Assembly (NCBI GenBank): GCA_021161685.1 | Contig: JAGHAD010000048.1 | Location: 1-11,008, forward strand | Origin: Thermoplasmata archaeon | GTDB taxonomy: Archaea > Thermoplasmatota > E2 > DHVEG-1 > B18-G2 | Reading direction: 5' to 3' | DNA: 11,008 bases | Part shown: one piece after another, positions 1 through 6,445 of the stretch | How positions within the stretch are numbered: the stretch's first letter is position 1 | Layout of the letters: every line of letters begins with the position of its first letter | Notes under the pieces: model-generated | The model's input: the letters and a program-made list of their open reading frames with translations, nothing else | Database searches by the model: none | Told to the model about the DNA's origin: nothing | Translations under genes and position numbers: made by a program

Positions 1-4
1 ATGC

Positions 5-51
5 TATACCGTGCATCCCAATCCCCACAATCGCAAGGGATGCACGGTATA
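5..51. repeat. Perfect 15-bp inverted repeat (hairpin), function unknown
   Basis: Bases 5-19 (TATACCGTGCATCCC) are exactly complementary to bases 37-51, separated by a 17-base loop. The stem is perfect and ends abruptly on both sides. Neither strand has a T-run after the stem, so it does not look like an intrinsic terminator. It could be a structured RNA, a remnant of a mobile element end, or a processing or termination structure for a gene left of the window. The inverted repeat is certain; its role is unknown. Confidence 0.75.
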
Positions 52-148
52 TCTATCTTATTCATCCACAATTAACTTCGCAGTACCATCCTCAGAGCAT
101 AATTGGGTATTTCGCTTCAGTAAAGTTTTAAAGCCTGCCGATTAATTA
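52..148. other. Non-coding stretch upstream of htpX
   Basis: No convincing reading frame, tRNA or small RNA was recognised here. An A/T-rich stretch at 122-133 (AAAGTTTTAAAG) could be the htpX TATA region. A TTAATTAA palindrome at 142-149 runs into the htpX start codon. If the TATA core is TTTTAAA (126-132), transcription would start near 155 and the ATG at 158 would be the first codon. If it lies a few bases further left, the ATG at 149 is used. Confidence 0.4.
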
Positions 149-1126
149 ATGAAGGAAATGTGGCTACAATTAAGGTTAGCTCTATTAGTTGCACTCATGT
201 TTGCAATACTTTACGGGATACTGGCCGGAATAGGTTATTTGCTTGGACTCTCTGGCTTCTTCTTCTACACCTACTTGCTTTGCTTTGCAATCCTCCTTAC
301 GACTATACAATATGCAATTGGACCAAGCATCGTAGAATGGACCATGGGAGTTAGATATGTAAGTGAAGAGGAATATCCGAAGCTCCACAGAATGGTTAAA
401 GAGTTGGCTGAAAAAGCTGGTATACCTAAACCAAAGGTTGGTATCTCCAGGTTAGAGGTGCCAAATGCTTTCGCATTTGGAAGAACAAAGAGAGACGCTA
501 GGGTTTGCGTCACAAGAGGTATTTTGAGGTTGCTGGACGACGATGAACTGAAAGCAGTTCTAGGTCACGAGATTTCCCATATCAGGCATAGGGATGTTGC
601 CATTATAACGATGCTGAGCGTAGTTCCAATGCTCTGCTATATGCTCTATTTGACCTTTACATGGGGTTCAATGTTCTCTAGGGATAGAAGGGAGGTCGGC
701 GCCGAAATACTAATAGGCTTAGGAGCTTTAGTTATGTACTTTATCACGAGCTTGCTCGTCATGTACGGCTCTAGGATAAGAGAGTATTATGCAGATCAAG
801 GTAGCGTTGAACTTGGAAATCAACCTTCAAAGCTGGCAACGGCGCTTTACAAGCTGGTATACGGTAGTGCAAAATCCAAGGAGGTAGCATTAAAACAAGC
901 TGCTGGAATGAAAGCATTCTTTATAAACGATATATCAAGAGCTAAACAGGAAATAAGGGAACTGAGAGAAATAGACTTGGATATGAGCGGAACTATCGAT
1001 GAAGAAGAGTTAAAGATGTTGAGTGAAAAGAAGATCAAGCTTAGCTTTGGAGAAAAGCTATTGGAGCTGTTGAGCTCCCACCCAAATATGTTAAAGAGAA
1101 TAAAACACTTAGCGAGCTTAGCCTAG
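149..1126 (+). CDS. htpX: HtpX-type membrane zinc metalloprotease (M48) with an EF-hand-like insert
   Basis: This is a 325-residue M48-family protease. HtpX proteins sit in the cytoplasmic membrane and degrade damaged membrane proteins with a cytoplasmic zinc active site. Visible are two N-terminal hydrophobic helices (about residues 6-32 and 37-57), the zinc motif HEISH (140-144), two more hydrophobic segments (about 150-172 and 186-206), the third ligand E212 in the REYYAD motif, and the family C-terminal motif beginning SSHPNMLKRI. Unusually, residues 276-287 match the canonical 12-residue EF-hand calcium loop (D276, D278, S280, G281, T282, I283, D284, E287), with amphipathic flanking segments, between the catalytic core and the C-terminal motif. 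The start could also be the ATG at 158. A run of five T follows the stop (1127-1131). The next gene begins 44 bp downstream with its own TATA box, so htpX may be monocistronic. Confidence 0.93.
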   Translation: MKEMWLQLRLALLVALMFAILYGILAGIGYLLGLSGFFFYTYLLCFAILLTTIQYAIGPSIVEWTMGVRYVSEEEYPKLHRMVKELAEKAGIPKPKVGISRLEVPNAFAFGRTKRDARVCVTRGILRLLDDDELKAVLGHEISHIRHRDVAIITMLSVVPMLCYMLYLTFTWGSMFSRDRREVGAEILIGLGALVMYFITSLLVMYGSRIREYYADQGSVELGNQPSKLATALYKLVYGSAKSKEVALKQAAGMKAFFINDISRAKQEIRELREIDLDMSGTIDEEELKMLSEKKIKLSFGEKLLELLSSHPNMLKRIKHLASLA

Positions 1127-1131
1127 TTTTT
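1127..1131 (+). terminator. Possible T-run terminator after htpX
   Basis: Five T residues directly follow the htpX stop codon. Archaeal RNA polymerases often terminate at short T-tracts without a hairpin. It is short and could be chance in A/T-rich DNA. Confidence 0.25.
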
Positions 1132-1137
1132 CAAAAT

Positions 1138-1147
1138 GATTATAAGG
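1138..1147 (+). promoter_or_regulatory. TATA box for the 1171 gene
   Basis: GATTATAAGG contains TTATAA centred about 28 bases before the ATG at 1171. This predicts a nearly leaderless transcript. It also argues against the in-frame GTG at 1147, which would lie inside the promoter. Confidence 0.5.
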
Positions 1148-1170
1148 TGTTTTCGTTTCTCTCTCACGGC

Positions 1171-1575
1171 ATGGTAAGGTTTAGAAGGCTAAGGAGATGG
1201 CTCGGGGAGTTGGCCGAATCGACAACTACAGAGAGAATTCTCCTTATTCTACCTTTCTTCATCCTTTCCTTGGACCTTTATCTCCTCCTCCACGCATTCT
1301 CCATAGGCGATACTAGCATTATCATCCCGGCCTTCATTCTCTCCATCCTCTCGGTTGCTGAAATAATAGTCACCTTGGATGAGATACATGAAAGGGCAAT
1401 GGAGATGTTAAAGCAAAGAAGAATCAAAGCAAAGGTCAGAAAGGTCATGAACAAAACCGATAAAGTTACCGTGAGAGGTTTATTAAATCAGGTTCTGGAA
1501 GAGCATCCAGAGCTAAGGAGTCATGAGAAGAGCTTGTATCATGTGATATGTCAGTTATTGTCTGAGGAAGAGTAG
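1171..1575 (+). CDS. Unknown two-helix membrane protein with a basic cytoplasmic tail
   Basis: This is a protein of about 134 residues that I do not recognise. It starts with an arginine-rich stretch (MVRFRRLRRW), followed by two hydrophobic helices (about residues 22-43 and 50-67). A C-terminal half rich in K, R and E follows, which could form a small helical or winged-helix-like domain. The basic N-terminus suggests that both ends are cytoplasmic. An in-frame GTG at 1147 would add eight residues, but it lies in the TATA box, so I prefer the ATG at 1171. Its stop (1573-1575) is 2 bp from the stop of the convergent fchA gene. Being next to htpX could mean a shared membrane role, but nothing in the sequence proves it. 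Confidence 0.75.
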   Translation: MVRFRRLRRWLGELAESTTTERILLILPFFILSLDLYLLLHAFSIGDTSIIIPAFILSILSVAEIIVTLDEIHERAMEMLKQRRIKAKVRKVMNKTDKVTVRGLLNQVLEEHPELRSHEKSLYHVICQLLSEEE

Positions 1576-1577
1576 CA

Positions 1578-2213
1578 TTACAGGTTAGCATTTACTTTCT
1601 GTAGAATCTCCTCCAGTTTTCCCTCTATGCTTTTTTCCATTCCATCTATTTCTTCCTTCACCTTGTTAACAAAATCCTCATCGGTTATAGAAGATAGGTT
1701 TATCTTCACATTTAAAAGAGCGGAATCAAAACCAGCTTTTGCCATAATGGCAGAGACTCCAGCATCGGTTATGGAATTTTTATTTCCCTTCTCAACCACT
1801 TCTTTTGATATCTCAATAAGATCAAAGCAGAGTCTCGCTGTTTCAAGTGGAACCATGGTTGCTTTTTTGAGAGCCATCTGAATTTTTTGCTTTCTTTCTT
1901 CCTTCTGTTTTTCATTTTCCTTTGGTAATTTCAGCGCATCCATGACTTCTTTAAAAGCTTCTGTATCCTTGTCGATCAATTCCTTCAGTTTAGATATACT
2001 TTCAGTACTCCTTTTCAAGATATCCCTCATTTCGCCTTCGACTTCCTTGTACTTTTCCTTGCCGATCGTCAAATTGCAGACCATGGAAGATAGGGATGCA
2101 GACAATGCACCGGCTAGGGCGGCGACGCTACCTCCACCTGGCGCAGGGCTACTCGAAGCAACCTCCCTTAAAAAACTCCCGATATCCATTTTGACAAGCT
2201 TACCCATTTTCAC
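1578..2213 (-). CDS. fchA: Formimidoyltetrahydrofolate cyclodeaminase (FchA/FtcD C-domain family)
   Basis: This protein of about 210 residues matches the cyclodeaminase/cyclohydrolase family, which converts 5-formimino-THF to 5,10-methenyl-THF plus ammonia in the cytoplasm. The diagnostic glycine-rich folate loop PAPGGGS is at residues 23-29, followed by the small-residue helix SVAALAGALSAS. The rest is helical, as expected for this all-alpha family, and the length is typical. Animals fuse this domain to the transferase; here it is a separate gene directly after ftcD. The GTG start overlaps the ftcD stop as GTGA. The ATG at 2207 is an equally possible start, 2 bp after that stop, and a third ATG lies at 2189. 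A possible Shine-Dalgarno (AGGTTGAT) lies about 6 bases before the GTG. The gene surely acts with ftcD. Confidence 0.9.
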   Translation of the reverse strand: MKMGKLVKMDIGSFLREVASSSPAPGGGSVAALAGALSASLSSMVCNLTIGKEKYKEVEGEMRDILKRSTESISKLKELIDKDTEAFKEVMDALKLPKENEKQKEERKQKIQMALKKATMVPLETARLCFDLIEISKEVVEKGNKNSITDAGVSAIMAKAGFDSALLNVKINLSSITDEDFVNKVKEEIDGMEKSIEGKLEEILQKVNANL

Positions 2214-3118
2214 CCCTCAATCAACCTTTTTTCGAGGATTTGTTCCATAGAAAAGTTCTCGAGCCTTAAATAATAATCTGCGACTTCCACGAGCGCTTCC
2301 AGTGGTACAAGACCAACTATCTCACTACCTACTACAGGAACCCCATATCTTTCAGCCTCATTTTTTATGGTTTCAAATACCCTAAAGATGGGGGTTTTCT
2401 TGTAATTGGTCAAATTCATTGATACCTGAACTATTCCCCTTTCCTTCAATTCAAAACCCATAGCCTTCACATACCTGTAACCTCCACTGCTGTATCTAAC
2501 TGCCTTTGCTATTTTCTTTGCGATCTCTATATCTGATGTTCCAAGATTTACGTTGAAGGCAATCAGAAAGAACCTTGCTCCAACTGCCGTTGCCCCAGCG
2601 GTTGGGTGTATTCTATTTGGTCCGTAGTCTGGGACTCTATCTGGATTTTTCCCTATCTCTTCTTTCAATCCCTCAAACTCTCCTCTTCTAACATCTGCAA
2701 GATTCTTCCTGTCAGGCCTTGTGGCAGCTTCTTCATACATGAAGCAAGGCACTCCACTCTTTTCTGCAAACTCCTTCGCAAACTCATGAGCCAGTTTAAC
2801 GCATTCTTCCATGGTTACATTGTAAACAGGTACGAAAGGAACGACATCTATTGCTCCCATCCTTGGATGTTCTCCTTTGTGCTTATTCATGTCTATGAGT
2901 TCCACGCATTTCATGGCGAGATCAAGGGCAGCTTCCTTCACCGCTTTTGGCTCTCCAATAAAGGTTACATCCGTTCTGTTGTGGTCTGGATCAGATGAGT
3001 AATCAAGCAGTTTCACATCCTTCCTTTTTCTAACTTGATCAATTATTTCTTCAATGACTTCCTTTCTCCTGCCCTCGCTGAAGTTTGGAACGCACTCAAC
3101 AATCTTTCTGAACATCAT
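2210..3118 (-). CDS. ftcD: Glutamate formimidoyltransferase
   Basis: This protein of about 302 residues catalyses the last histidine-degradation step of the FIGLU route: formiminoglutamate plus THF gives glutamate plus 5-formimino-THF. It carries the family signature ECVPNFSEG near the N-terminus, NRTDVTF, and GEHPRMGA, whose histidine aligns with catalytic His82 of mammalian FTCD. Other shared stretches are GATAVGARFFLIAFNVNL and VVGSEIVGLVPLEAL. Length fits the stand-alone transferase (N- plus C-subdomains) without the linker and cyclodeaminase found in the animal enzyme. Start choice: TTG (3121), ATG (3118) and ATG (3115) are consecutive codons. The TATA box centred near 3144 puts the transcription start at about 3118, so the first ATG is preferred. 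It is the first gene of an ftcD-fchA pair and is divergent from hutI. Confidence 0.94.
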   Translation of the reverse strand: MMFRKIVECVPNFSEGRRKEVIEEIIDQVRKRKDVKLLDYSSDPDHNRTDVTFIGEPKAVKEAALDLAMKCVELIDMNKHKGEHPRMGAIDVVPFVPVYNVTMEECVKLAHEFAKEFAEKSGVPCFMYEEAATRPDRKNLADVRRGEFEGLKEEIGKNPDRVPDYGPNRIHPTAGATAVGARFFLIAFNVNLGTSDIEIAKKIAKAVRYSSGGYRYVKAMGFELKERGIVQVSMNLTNYKKTPIFRVFETIKNEAERYGVPVVGSEIVGLVPLEALVEVADYYLRLENFSMEQILEKRLIEG

Positions 3119-3124
3119 CAAAAG

Positions 3125-3131
3125 CTTAAAT
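3125..3131 (+). promoter_or_regulatory. TATA box for hutI
   Basis: CTTAAAT is centred 26 bases before the hutI ATG at 3154, predicting a leaderless mRNA. It lies just 7 bases from the ftcD start codon, so the two divergent promoters overlap. Confidence 0.5.
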
Positions 3132-3140
3132 CTGCTGGCA

Positions 3141-3148
3141 TATTTTAA
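3141..3148 (-). promoter_or_regulatory. TATA box for ftcD-fchA
   Basis: Read on the minus strand this is TTAAAATA, centred about 26 bases before the ATG at 3118. It sits between the hutI TATA box and the hutI start, so the two promoters are probably mutually exclusive or jointly controlled. Confidence 0.45.
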
Positions 3149-3153
3149 CTTTA

Positions 3154-4398
3154 ATGAAAACTGTAGACATTCTCATCAAAAATGCAAATGAAGTTTTAAC
3201 GCTTAGAGGCCCAAGGAGAGCAAGAAAGGGAAAAGAAATGAGGGAGCTGGGCATCATCAAAGATGGATACGTTGCAATCGATGAAGGAAAAATAGTCGGC
3301 GTGGGTAAAGGGAAAGGAGATTTTAAGGCAGATGAGGTGATAGATGCAAAAGGAAAGATAGTGATGCCGGGATTTGTGGATCCCCACACTCACCTTGTCT
3401 TTTCGGGATGGAGGGATTTCGAACTCAAACTCAAACTAAAAGGTTTATCCTATGAGGAGATCTCCAGAGAAGGAGGAGGAATCAATTACACCGTACAGCT
3501 AACAAGGAAAGCAAGCAAAGAAAAGCTCGTTGAAGAGGCTATGAAAAGGCTTGATATGATGTTACTCCATGGAACGACAACATGTGAGGCTAAAAGTGGA
3601 TATGGTTTGGATGTGGAGAACGAGATAAAGATACTAGAGGTATACAAAGAGCTCAATTCAAAGCACCAGATAGATATAGTTCCAACTTTCTTGGGTGCTC
3701 ATGCAGTTCCACCAGAGTTCAATGATAGCGATGACTATGTGAAGCTTATTGTAGAGGAAATGATACCAAAAGTTGTTGAGAAAAGTCTAGCAAACTTTTG
3801 TGATGTGTTCTGTGAGAGAGGTTACTTTAATTTAGATCAATCGAGAAGAATTTTGCTCAGAGGAAAGGAGTATGGACTTAAACCAAAGCTACATGCAGAT
3901 GAATTTTGCAGTTTGGGTTGTTCAAAATTAGCTTGCGAGGTTAAAGCAATAAGCGCAGATCATCTTCTCAAGATACCGGATGATGTGATTCCGGAGCTTG
4001 CAAGGGCGGGAACCATTGCAATCCTATTACCGGCGACGGCTTTTTCCATGATGAACAAAGAATTCGCACCAGCAAGGAAACTCATAGATTCTGGAGTAGC
4101 TGTTGCCTTAGGTACAGATCTCAACCCAAACTGTTATACAGAAAACATGCAATTTGTTATTCAGCTTGCCTGCTTCTATATGGGGATGCAGCCGGAAGAA
4201 GCGATAGTGGCATCTACAGTAAATGCCGCACACTCTATAGAGAAGGGAAATCAGCTTGGTAGCATAGAGGAAGGAAAATTGGCAGATGTGTTAATTTTAA
4301 ATGCACCTTCATACACTTTTCTATCATACCACTTTGGAGTTAATCTGGTTAATACCGTTATCAAAAGAGGAAAAATAGTTTACCAGCAAGATTTTTGA
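3154..4398 (+). CDS. hutI: Imidazolonepropionase
   Basis: This 414-residue amidohydrolase opens imidazolone-5-propionate to N-formimino-L-glutamate, the third step of histidine degradation. The metal-binding HTH motif is at H78 and H80 within GFVDPHTHLVF. The other expected site residues are H183 (GAHAVPPEF), H247 and E250 (LHADEF), H270 (SADH) and D322 (LGTDLNPNC). This spacing is very close to what I recall for Bacillus subtilis HutI (H80, H82, H249, E252, H272, D324). The N-terminal RGPRRARKGKEMRELGIIKDG is also typical. The length is normal and no key residue is missing. Its product is the substrate of the divergent FtcD. trpS follows 24 bp downstream on the same strand and may be co-transcribed. 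Confidence 0.96.
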   Translation: MKTVDILIKNANEVLTLRGPRRARKGKEMRELGIIKDGYVAIDEGKIVGVGKGKGDFKADEVIDAKGKIVMPGFVDPHTHLVFSGWRDFELKLKLKGLSYEEISREGGGINYTVQLTRKASKEKLVEEAMKRLDMMLLHGTTTCEAKSGYGLDVENEIKILEVYKELNSKHQIDIVPTFLGAHAVPPEFNDSDDYVKLIVEEMIPKVVEKSLANFCDVFCERGYFNLDQSRRILLRGKEYGLKPKLHADEFCSLGCSKLACEVKAISADHLLKIPDDVIPELARAGTIAILLPATAFSMMNKEFAPARKLIDSGVAVALGTDLNPNCYTENMQFVIQLACFYMGMQPEEAIVASTVNAAHSIEKGNQLGSIEEGKLADVLILNAPSYTFLSYHFGVNLVNTVIKRGKIVYQQDF

Positions 4399-4422
4399 AG
4401 GTTACAGAGAATTTCCTTTGCG

Positions 4423-5745
4423 ATGGCGATAAGGATAGATCCATGGAGTTCAGCTACGTATGGAGATTATTCCAAGCTAAGGGAGGAGTTTGGTATCCAG
4501 GAGTTTACAGAGGAAATGTGGAAAGACCTACCAAATACCCATAGACTGCTTAGAAGAGGGGTGATTTTCGGTCATAGAGATTTTCATAGGATAAAGAGAT
4601 GTATAAAGTCAGGGAAAAGGTGGGCTATTTTGACTGGCCTAATGCCGTCTGGCAAAATGCACTTGGGTCATAAGATGGTAATAGATGAAGTAATTTTTTA
4701 CCAGAGCATGGGAGCAGACATCTTTATAGGAATTGCAGATATAGAGGCATTCGCCACTAGAGGTATATCTCTTAAGGAAGCGGAAAGGATCGCTCTAGAA
4801 GAGTATGTACCAAATTACATCGCTCTGGGTTTGAAACCAAAAAATTGTCAGATATACTTTCAATCTAAAAGAAAAGAGGTGAAAGATCTTGCATATCTGT
4901 TAGGGAGAAAGGTCAATTGGTCCCAGTTATCGGCGACATGTGGATTTTCTGGATCAACAAATATGGCCCATGTTTTTGCTCCTCTTTTACAGGCTGGGGA
5001 CATACTGCACGTACAGCTTGACAAATATGGAGGGGTTAGACCCACCCTTGTTCCGGTTGGCATAGATCAGGATCCCCATTTGAGGTTATGCAGAGATATA
5101 GTGCAAGCTCACAGGTTATTCAGCGTTGGCTTAACAAGAGATGGAAGAAAAGGTATTTTCGTAAAGGTCGATGAGAACGTAGAAAAACTTCTTGGAATAG
5201 CTGAGGATGTAGCTAAATCCATTGGATTGGAAAAGATGGAAAAAATAGAGAAGTATAAAGCTCTGTACCTCATCGATGCCTCTGAAGAGGACATGGAAAG
5301 GATAGATGAGGAGTTAGTAAGGATAGAATCCGAACTTGGCAACCTAAGCTTCATGACACCTTCATCAACCTATCACATGTTTATGACTGGATTAAATGGT
5401 CAAAAGATGTCATCCTCTGTGCCAGAGAGTGCAATATTCCTCACCGATCCCATTGAAGAAGCAAGAAAGAAAGTGATGAAAGCCAAGACCGGAGGAAGGG
5501 TAACCCTTGAGGAACAAAGAAAGTATGGAGGAAATCCAGAGGAATGCGTCGTCTACCAGTTGTTTTTGTATCATCTCATAGAGAGCGACAAAGAACTGGA
5601 GAATATATACATATCTTGCAAGAATGGAGATTTAATCTGTGGAGATTGCAAGAAAAGAGCTGCAGAGGCTATAGAGAATTTGCTCATGGACTTGAAGGAG
5701 AAAAGAGAGTCTGCAAAGGGAAGCATAAGGGATTTTATGTCATGA
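4423..5745 (+). CDS. trpS: Tryptophanyl-tRNA synthetase, archaeal/eukaryotic type
   Basis: This 440-residue class I aminoacyl-tRNA synthetase charges tRNA-Trp. The ATP-binding HIGH-type motif is PSGKMHLGH (75-83) and the KMSKS-type loop is KMSSS (328-332). The substrate-site stretch GIDQDPHLRL (213-222) is as in archaeal and eukaryotic TrpRS. A charged insertion of about 70 residues (roughly 240-310) precedes the KMSSS loop, and the C-terminus carries a C-x6-C-x2-C cluster (C399, C406, C409) of unproven role. The N-terminus, with an IDPW motif and KLREEFG, is family-like and supports this start. There is no clear Shine-Dalgarno and only a poor TATA-like sequence (GATTTTTGA, around the hutI stop), so it may be read from the hutI transcript. 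It appears complete and functional. Confidence 0.96.
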   Translation: MAIRIDPWSSATYGDYSKLREEFGIQEFTEEMWKDLPNTHRLLRRGVIFGHRDFHRIKRCIKSGKRWAILTGLMPSGKMHLGHKMVIDEVIFYQSMGADIFIGIADIEAFATRGISLKEAERIALEEYVPNYIALGLKPKNCQIYFQSKRKEVKDLAYLLGRKVNWSQLSATCGFSGSTNMAHVFAPLLQAGDILHVQLDKYGGVRPTLVPVGIDQDPHLRLCRDIVQAHRLFSVGLTRDGRKGIFVKVDENVEKLLGIAEDVAKSIGLEKMEKIEKYKALYLIDASEEDMERIDEELVRIESELGNLSFMTPSSTYHMFMTGLNGQKMSSSVPESAIFLTDPIEEARKKVMKAKTGGRVTLEEQRKYGGNPEECVVYQLFLYHLIESDKELENIYISCKNGDLICGDCKKRAAEAIENLLMDLKEKRESAKGSIRDFMS

Positions 5746-5760
5746 ATGTACAGAAAGCAA

Positions 5761-5770
5761 TTTATATAAA
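5761..5770 (+). promoter_or_regulatory. Strong TATA box for the 5791 gene
   Basis: TTTATATAAA is a near-perfect archaeal TATA box centred about 26 bases before the ATG at 5791, predicting a leaderless transcript. It lies in the 45-bp gap after trpS. Confidence 0.65.
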
Positions 5771-5776
5771 ATTCTA

Positions 5777-5787
5777 AGTTAATTAAA
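5777..5787. promoter_or_regulatory. AGTTAATTAAA motif, copy 1 (candidate operator)
   Basis: The 11-mer lies between the TATA box and the start codon of the small membrane protein gene. It is identical to a copy at 6345-6355 upstream of the convergent regulator gene. The core TTAATTAA is a perfect palindrome. A protein bound here would block initiation. Confidence 0.4.
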
Positions 5788-5790
5788 TCG

Positions 5791-6012
5791 ATGAGTGGGA
5801 AAAAGTTCGCCTTAGGTATAGTATTGTTAATCTCTGGATTTTCATTATTGTTGTCCTTTGTTTTTATCCCGCAACATCTTTCTGACTTTCTTTACGTGTT
5901 CGGAGGATTGGGCTTAATGCTTCTAATATTGGGTTTGGTAGTTATGTGCACTGGGGTGTTTAGTGAGGAAGAAAGGGCTGAGGAAGAAGAAACTGCAGAA
6001 TCCTCGTCTTGA
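5791..6012 (+). CDS. Small membrane protein of unknown function, two helices with acidic tail
   Basis: This 73-residue protein is not one I recognise. It has a basic N-terminus (MSGKKF), two hydrophobic helices (about residues 6-26 and 34-56) joined by a short linker, and a strongly acidic tail rich in glutamate and serine (about 59-73). By the positive-inside rule the lysine-rich N-terminus should be cytoplasmic, which places the tail there as well. A strong TATA box at the leaderless distance supports both the gene and the start. Its TGA stop directly abuts the stop of the convergent regulator gene (shared sequence TGATCA), and both genes have the same 11-bp motif upstream, so they may be co-regulated. 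Confidence 0.75.
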   Translation: MSGKKFALGIVLLISGFSLLLSFVFIPQHLSDFLYVFGGLGLMLLILGLVVMCTGVFSEEERAEEEETAESSS

Positions 6013-6324
6013 TCACCTTATCTTCTTCTTGTATTCCTTCAAGATTGTTACCATATCTTCTAGCGTAGACTCTATTGTGTTCAAGACTTCGTGTACTCTA
6101 TCTGTGGTGATCGCACCACTCCTTGAAGGCTCTACTAGCCCTTCCTGCTCCAAAACCCTTAGAGAGTACCTCACTGCATGCTGTGGAAGACCGGTTAATT
6201 GCGACAGCTTAATTATTCCTATAGGTTCATGTTTCATGACCATCTTCAATACATCTAAATGCCTGCCAAGGATGTTTATCTCATCTATGGCTGCATCTAG
6301 CAAGGGGGATCTTCTCTCCTTCAT
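6013..6324 (-). CDS. Winged-helix transcriptional regulator (predicted)
   Basis: This 103-residue protein reads as a DNA-binding regulator. Residues about 35-70 form a helix-turn-helix with wing: IIKLSQLTGLPQHAVRYSLR is a typical scaffold and recognition helix, followed by VLEQEGLVEP and a short wing. The C-terminal 30 residues (HEVLNTIESTLEDMVTILKE) have a heptad-like pattern and probably form a dimerising helix. There is no visible ligand domain. The ATG at 6324 is supported by an A/T-rich TATA-like region (6345-6355) centred about 26 bases upstream, which overlaps the TTAATTAA palindrome. That would allow autorepression. The targets are not known; the convergent membrane gene with the same motif is the first candidate. 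Confidence 0.8.
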   Translation of the reverse strand: MKERRSPLLDAAIDEINILGRHLDVLKMVMKHEPIGIIKLSQLTGLPQHAVRYSLRVLEQEGLVEPSRSGAITTDRVHEVLNTIESTLEDMVTILKEYKKKIR

Positions 6325-6344
6325 CTCATTTGTAAATAAATTTC

Positions 6345-6355
6345 AGTTAATTAAA
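6345..6355. promoter_or_regulatory. AGTTAATTAAA motif, copy 2 (candidate operator/TATA of regulator)
   Basis: Identical to the 5777-5787 copy. For the minus-strand regulator it lies about 26 bases before the ATG, the position of a TATA box, so it may be a promoter element, an operator or both. A related TTAATTAA also overlaps the htpX start (142-149). Confidence 0.4.
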
Positions 6356-6365
6356 CGTTTTGTTC

Positions 6366-6382
6366 AGTGCTATCATGGCACT
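6366..6382. promoter_or_regulatory. Near-palindrome, candidate operator in divergent promoter region
   Basis: AGTGCTATCATGGCACT has perfect 5-base arms (AGTGC/GCACT) around a 7-base centre, and 14 of 17 positions agree with its own reverse complement. It lies between the divergent regulator (6324) and the 6446 gene, the kind of position and size used by dimeric winged-helix proteins. The role is inferred. Confidence 0.35.
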
Positions 6383-6413
6383 CTATAGCTGACAATTCGT
6401 GTACAAAAATTCC

Positions 6414-6421
6414 TTTATAAA
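6414..6421 (+). promoter_or_regulatory. TATA box for the 6446 gene
   Basis: TTTATAAA is centred about 28 bases before the ATG at 6446, predicting a leader of only 2-3 bases. Confidence 0.6.
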
Positions 6422-6445
6422 ACTTTCAAAGAGAGAATAAACGAT

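Noticed and set aside
5..51. Hairpin as an intrinsic terminator
   Set aside because: No T-run follows the stem on either strand, and archaea rarely use such structures.
1..75. Short plus-strand frame from base 1 (24 codons)
   Set aside because: It runs through the hairpin, has no recognisable content, and its composition is unlike the neighbouring genes.
52..148. Box C/D small RNA on the minus strand
   Set aside because: CTGA-like boxes occur, but there is no proper RTGATGA box in the correct order and spacing.
1147..1170. GTG start adding eight residues to the 1171 membrane protein
   Set aside because: The GTG overlaps the TATA box and would lie upstream of the predicted transcription start.
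1942..2250. Plus-strand open frame opposite fchA and the end of ftcD
   Set aside because: Antisense to two recognisable enzymes, with no start signals and no family resemblance.
4399..4422. Separate promoter for trpS
   Set aside because: The only A/T-rich element near -26 (GATTTTTGA) is a poor TATA match; co-transcription with hutI is simpler.
5963..6388. Plus-strand 141-codon open frame antisense to the winged-helix regulator
   Set aside because: It is pyrimidine-rich with unnatural composition, has no promoter, and runs over the regulator, which has a clear helix-turn-helix. It is a shadow frame.
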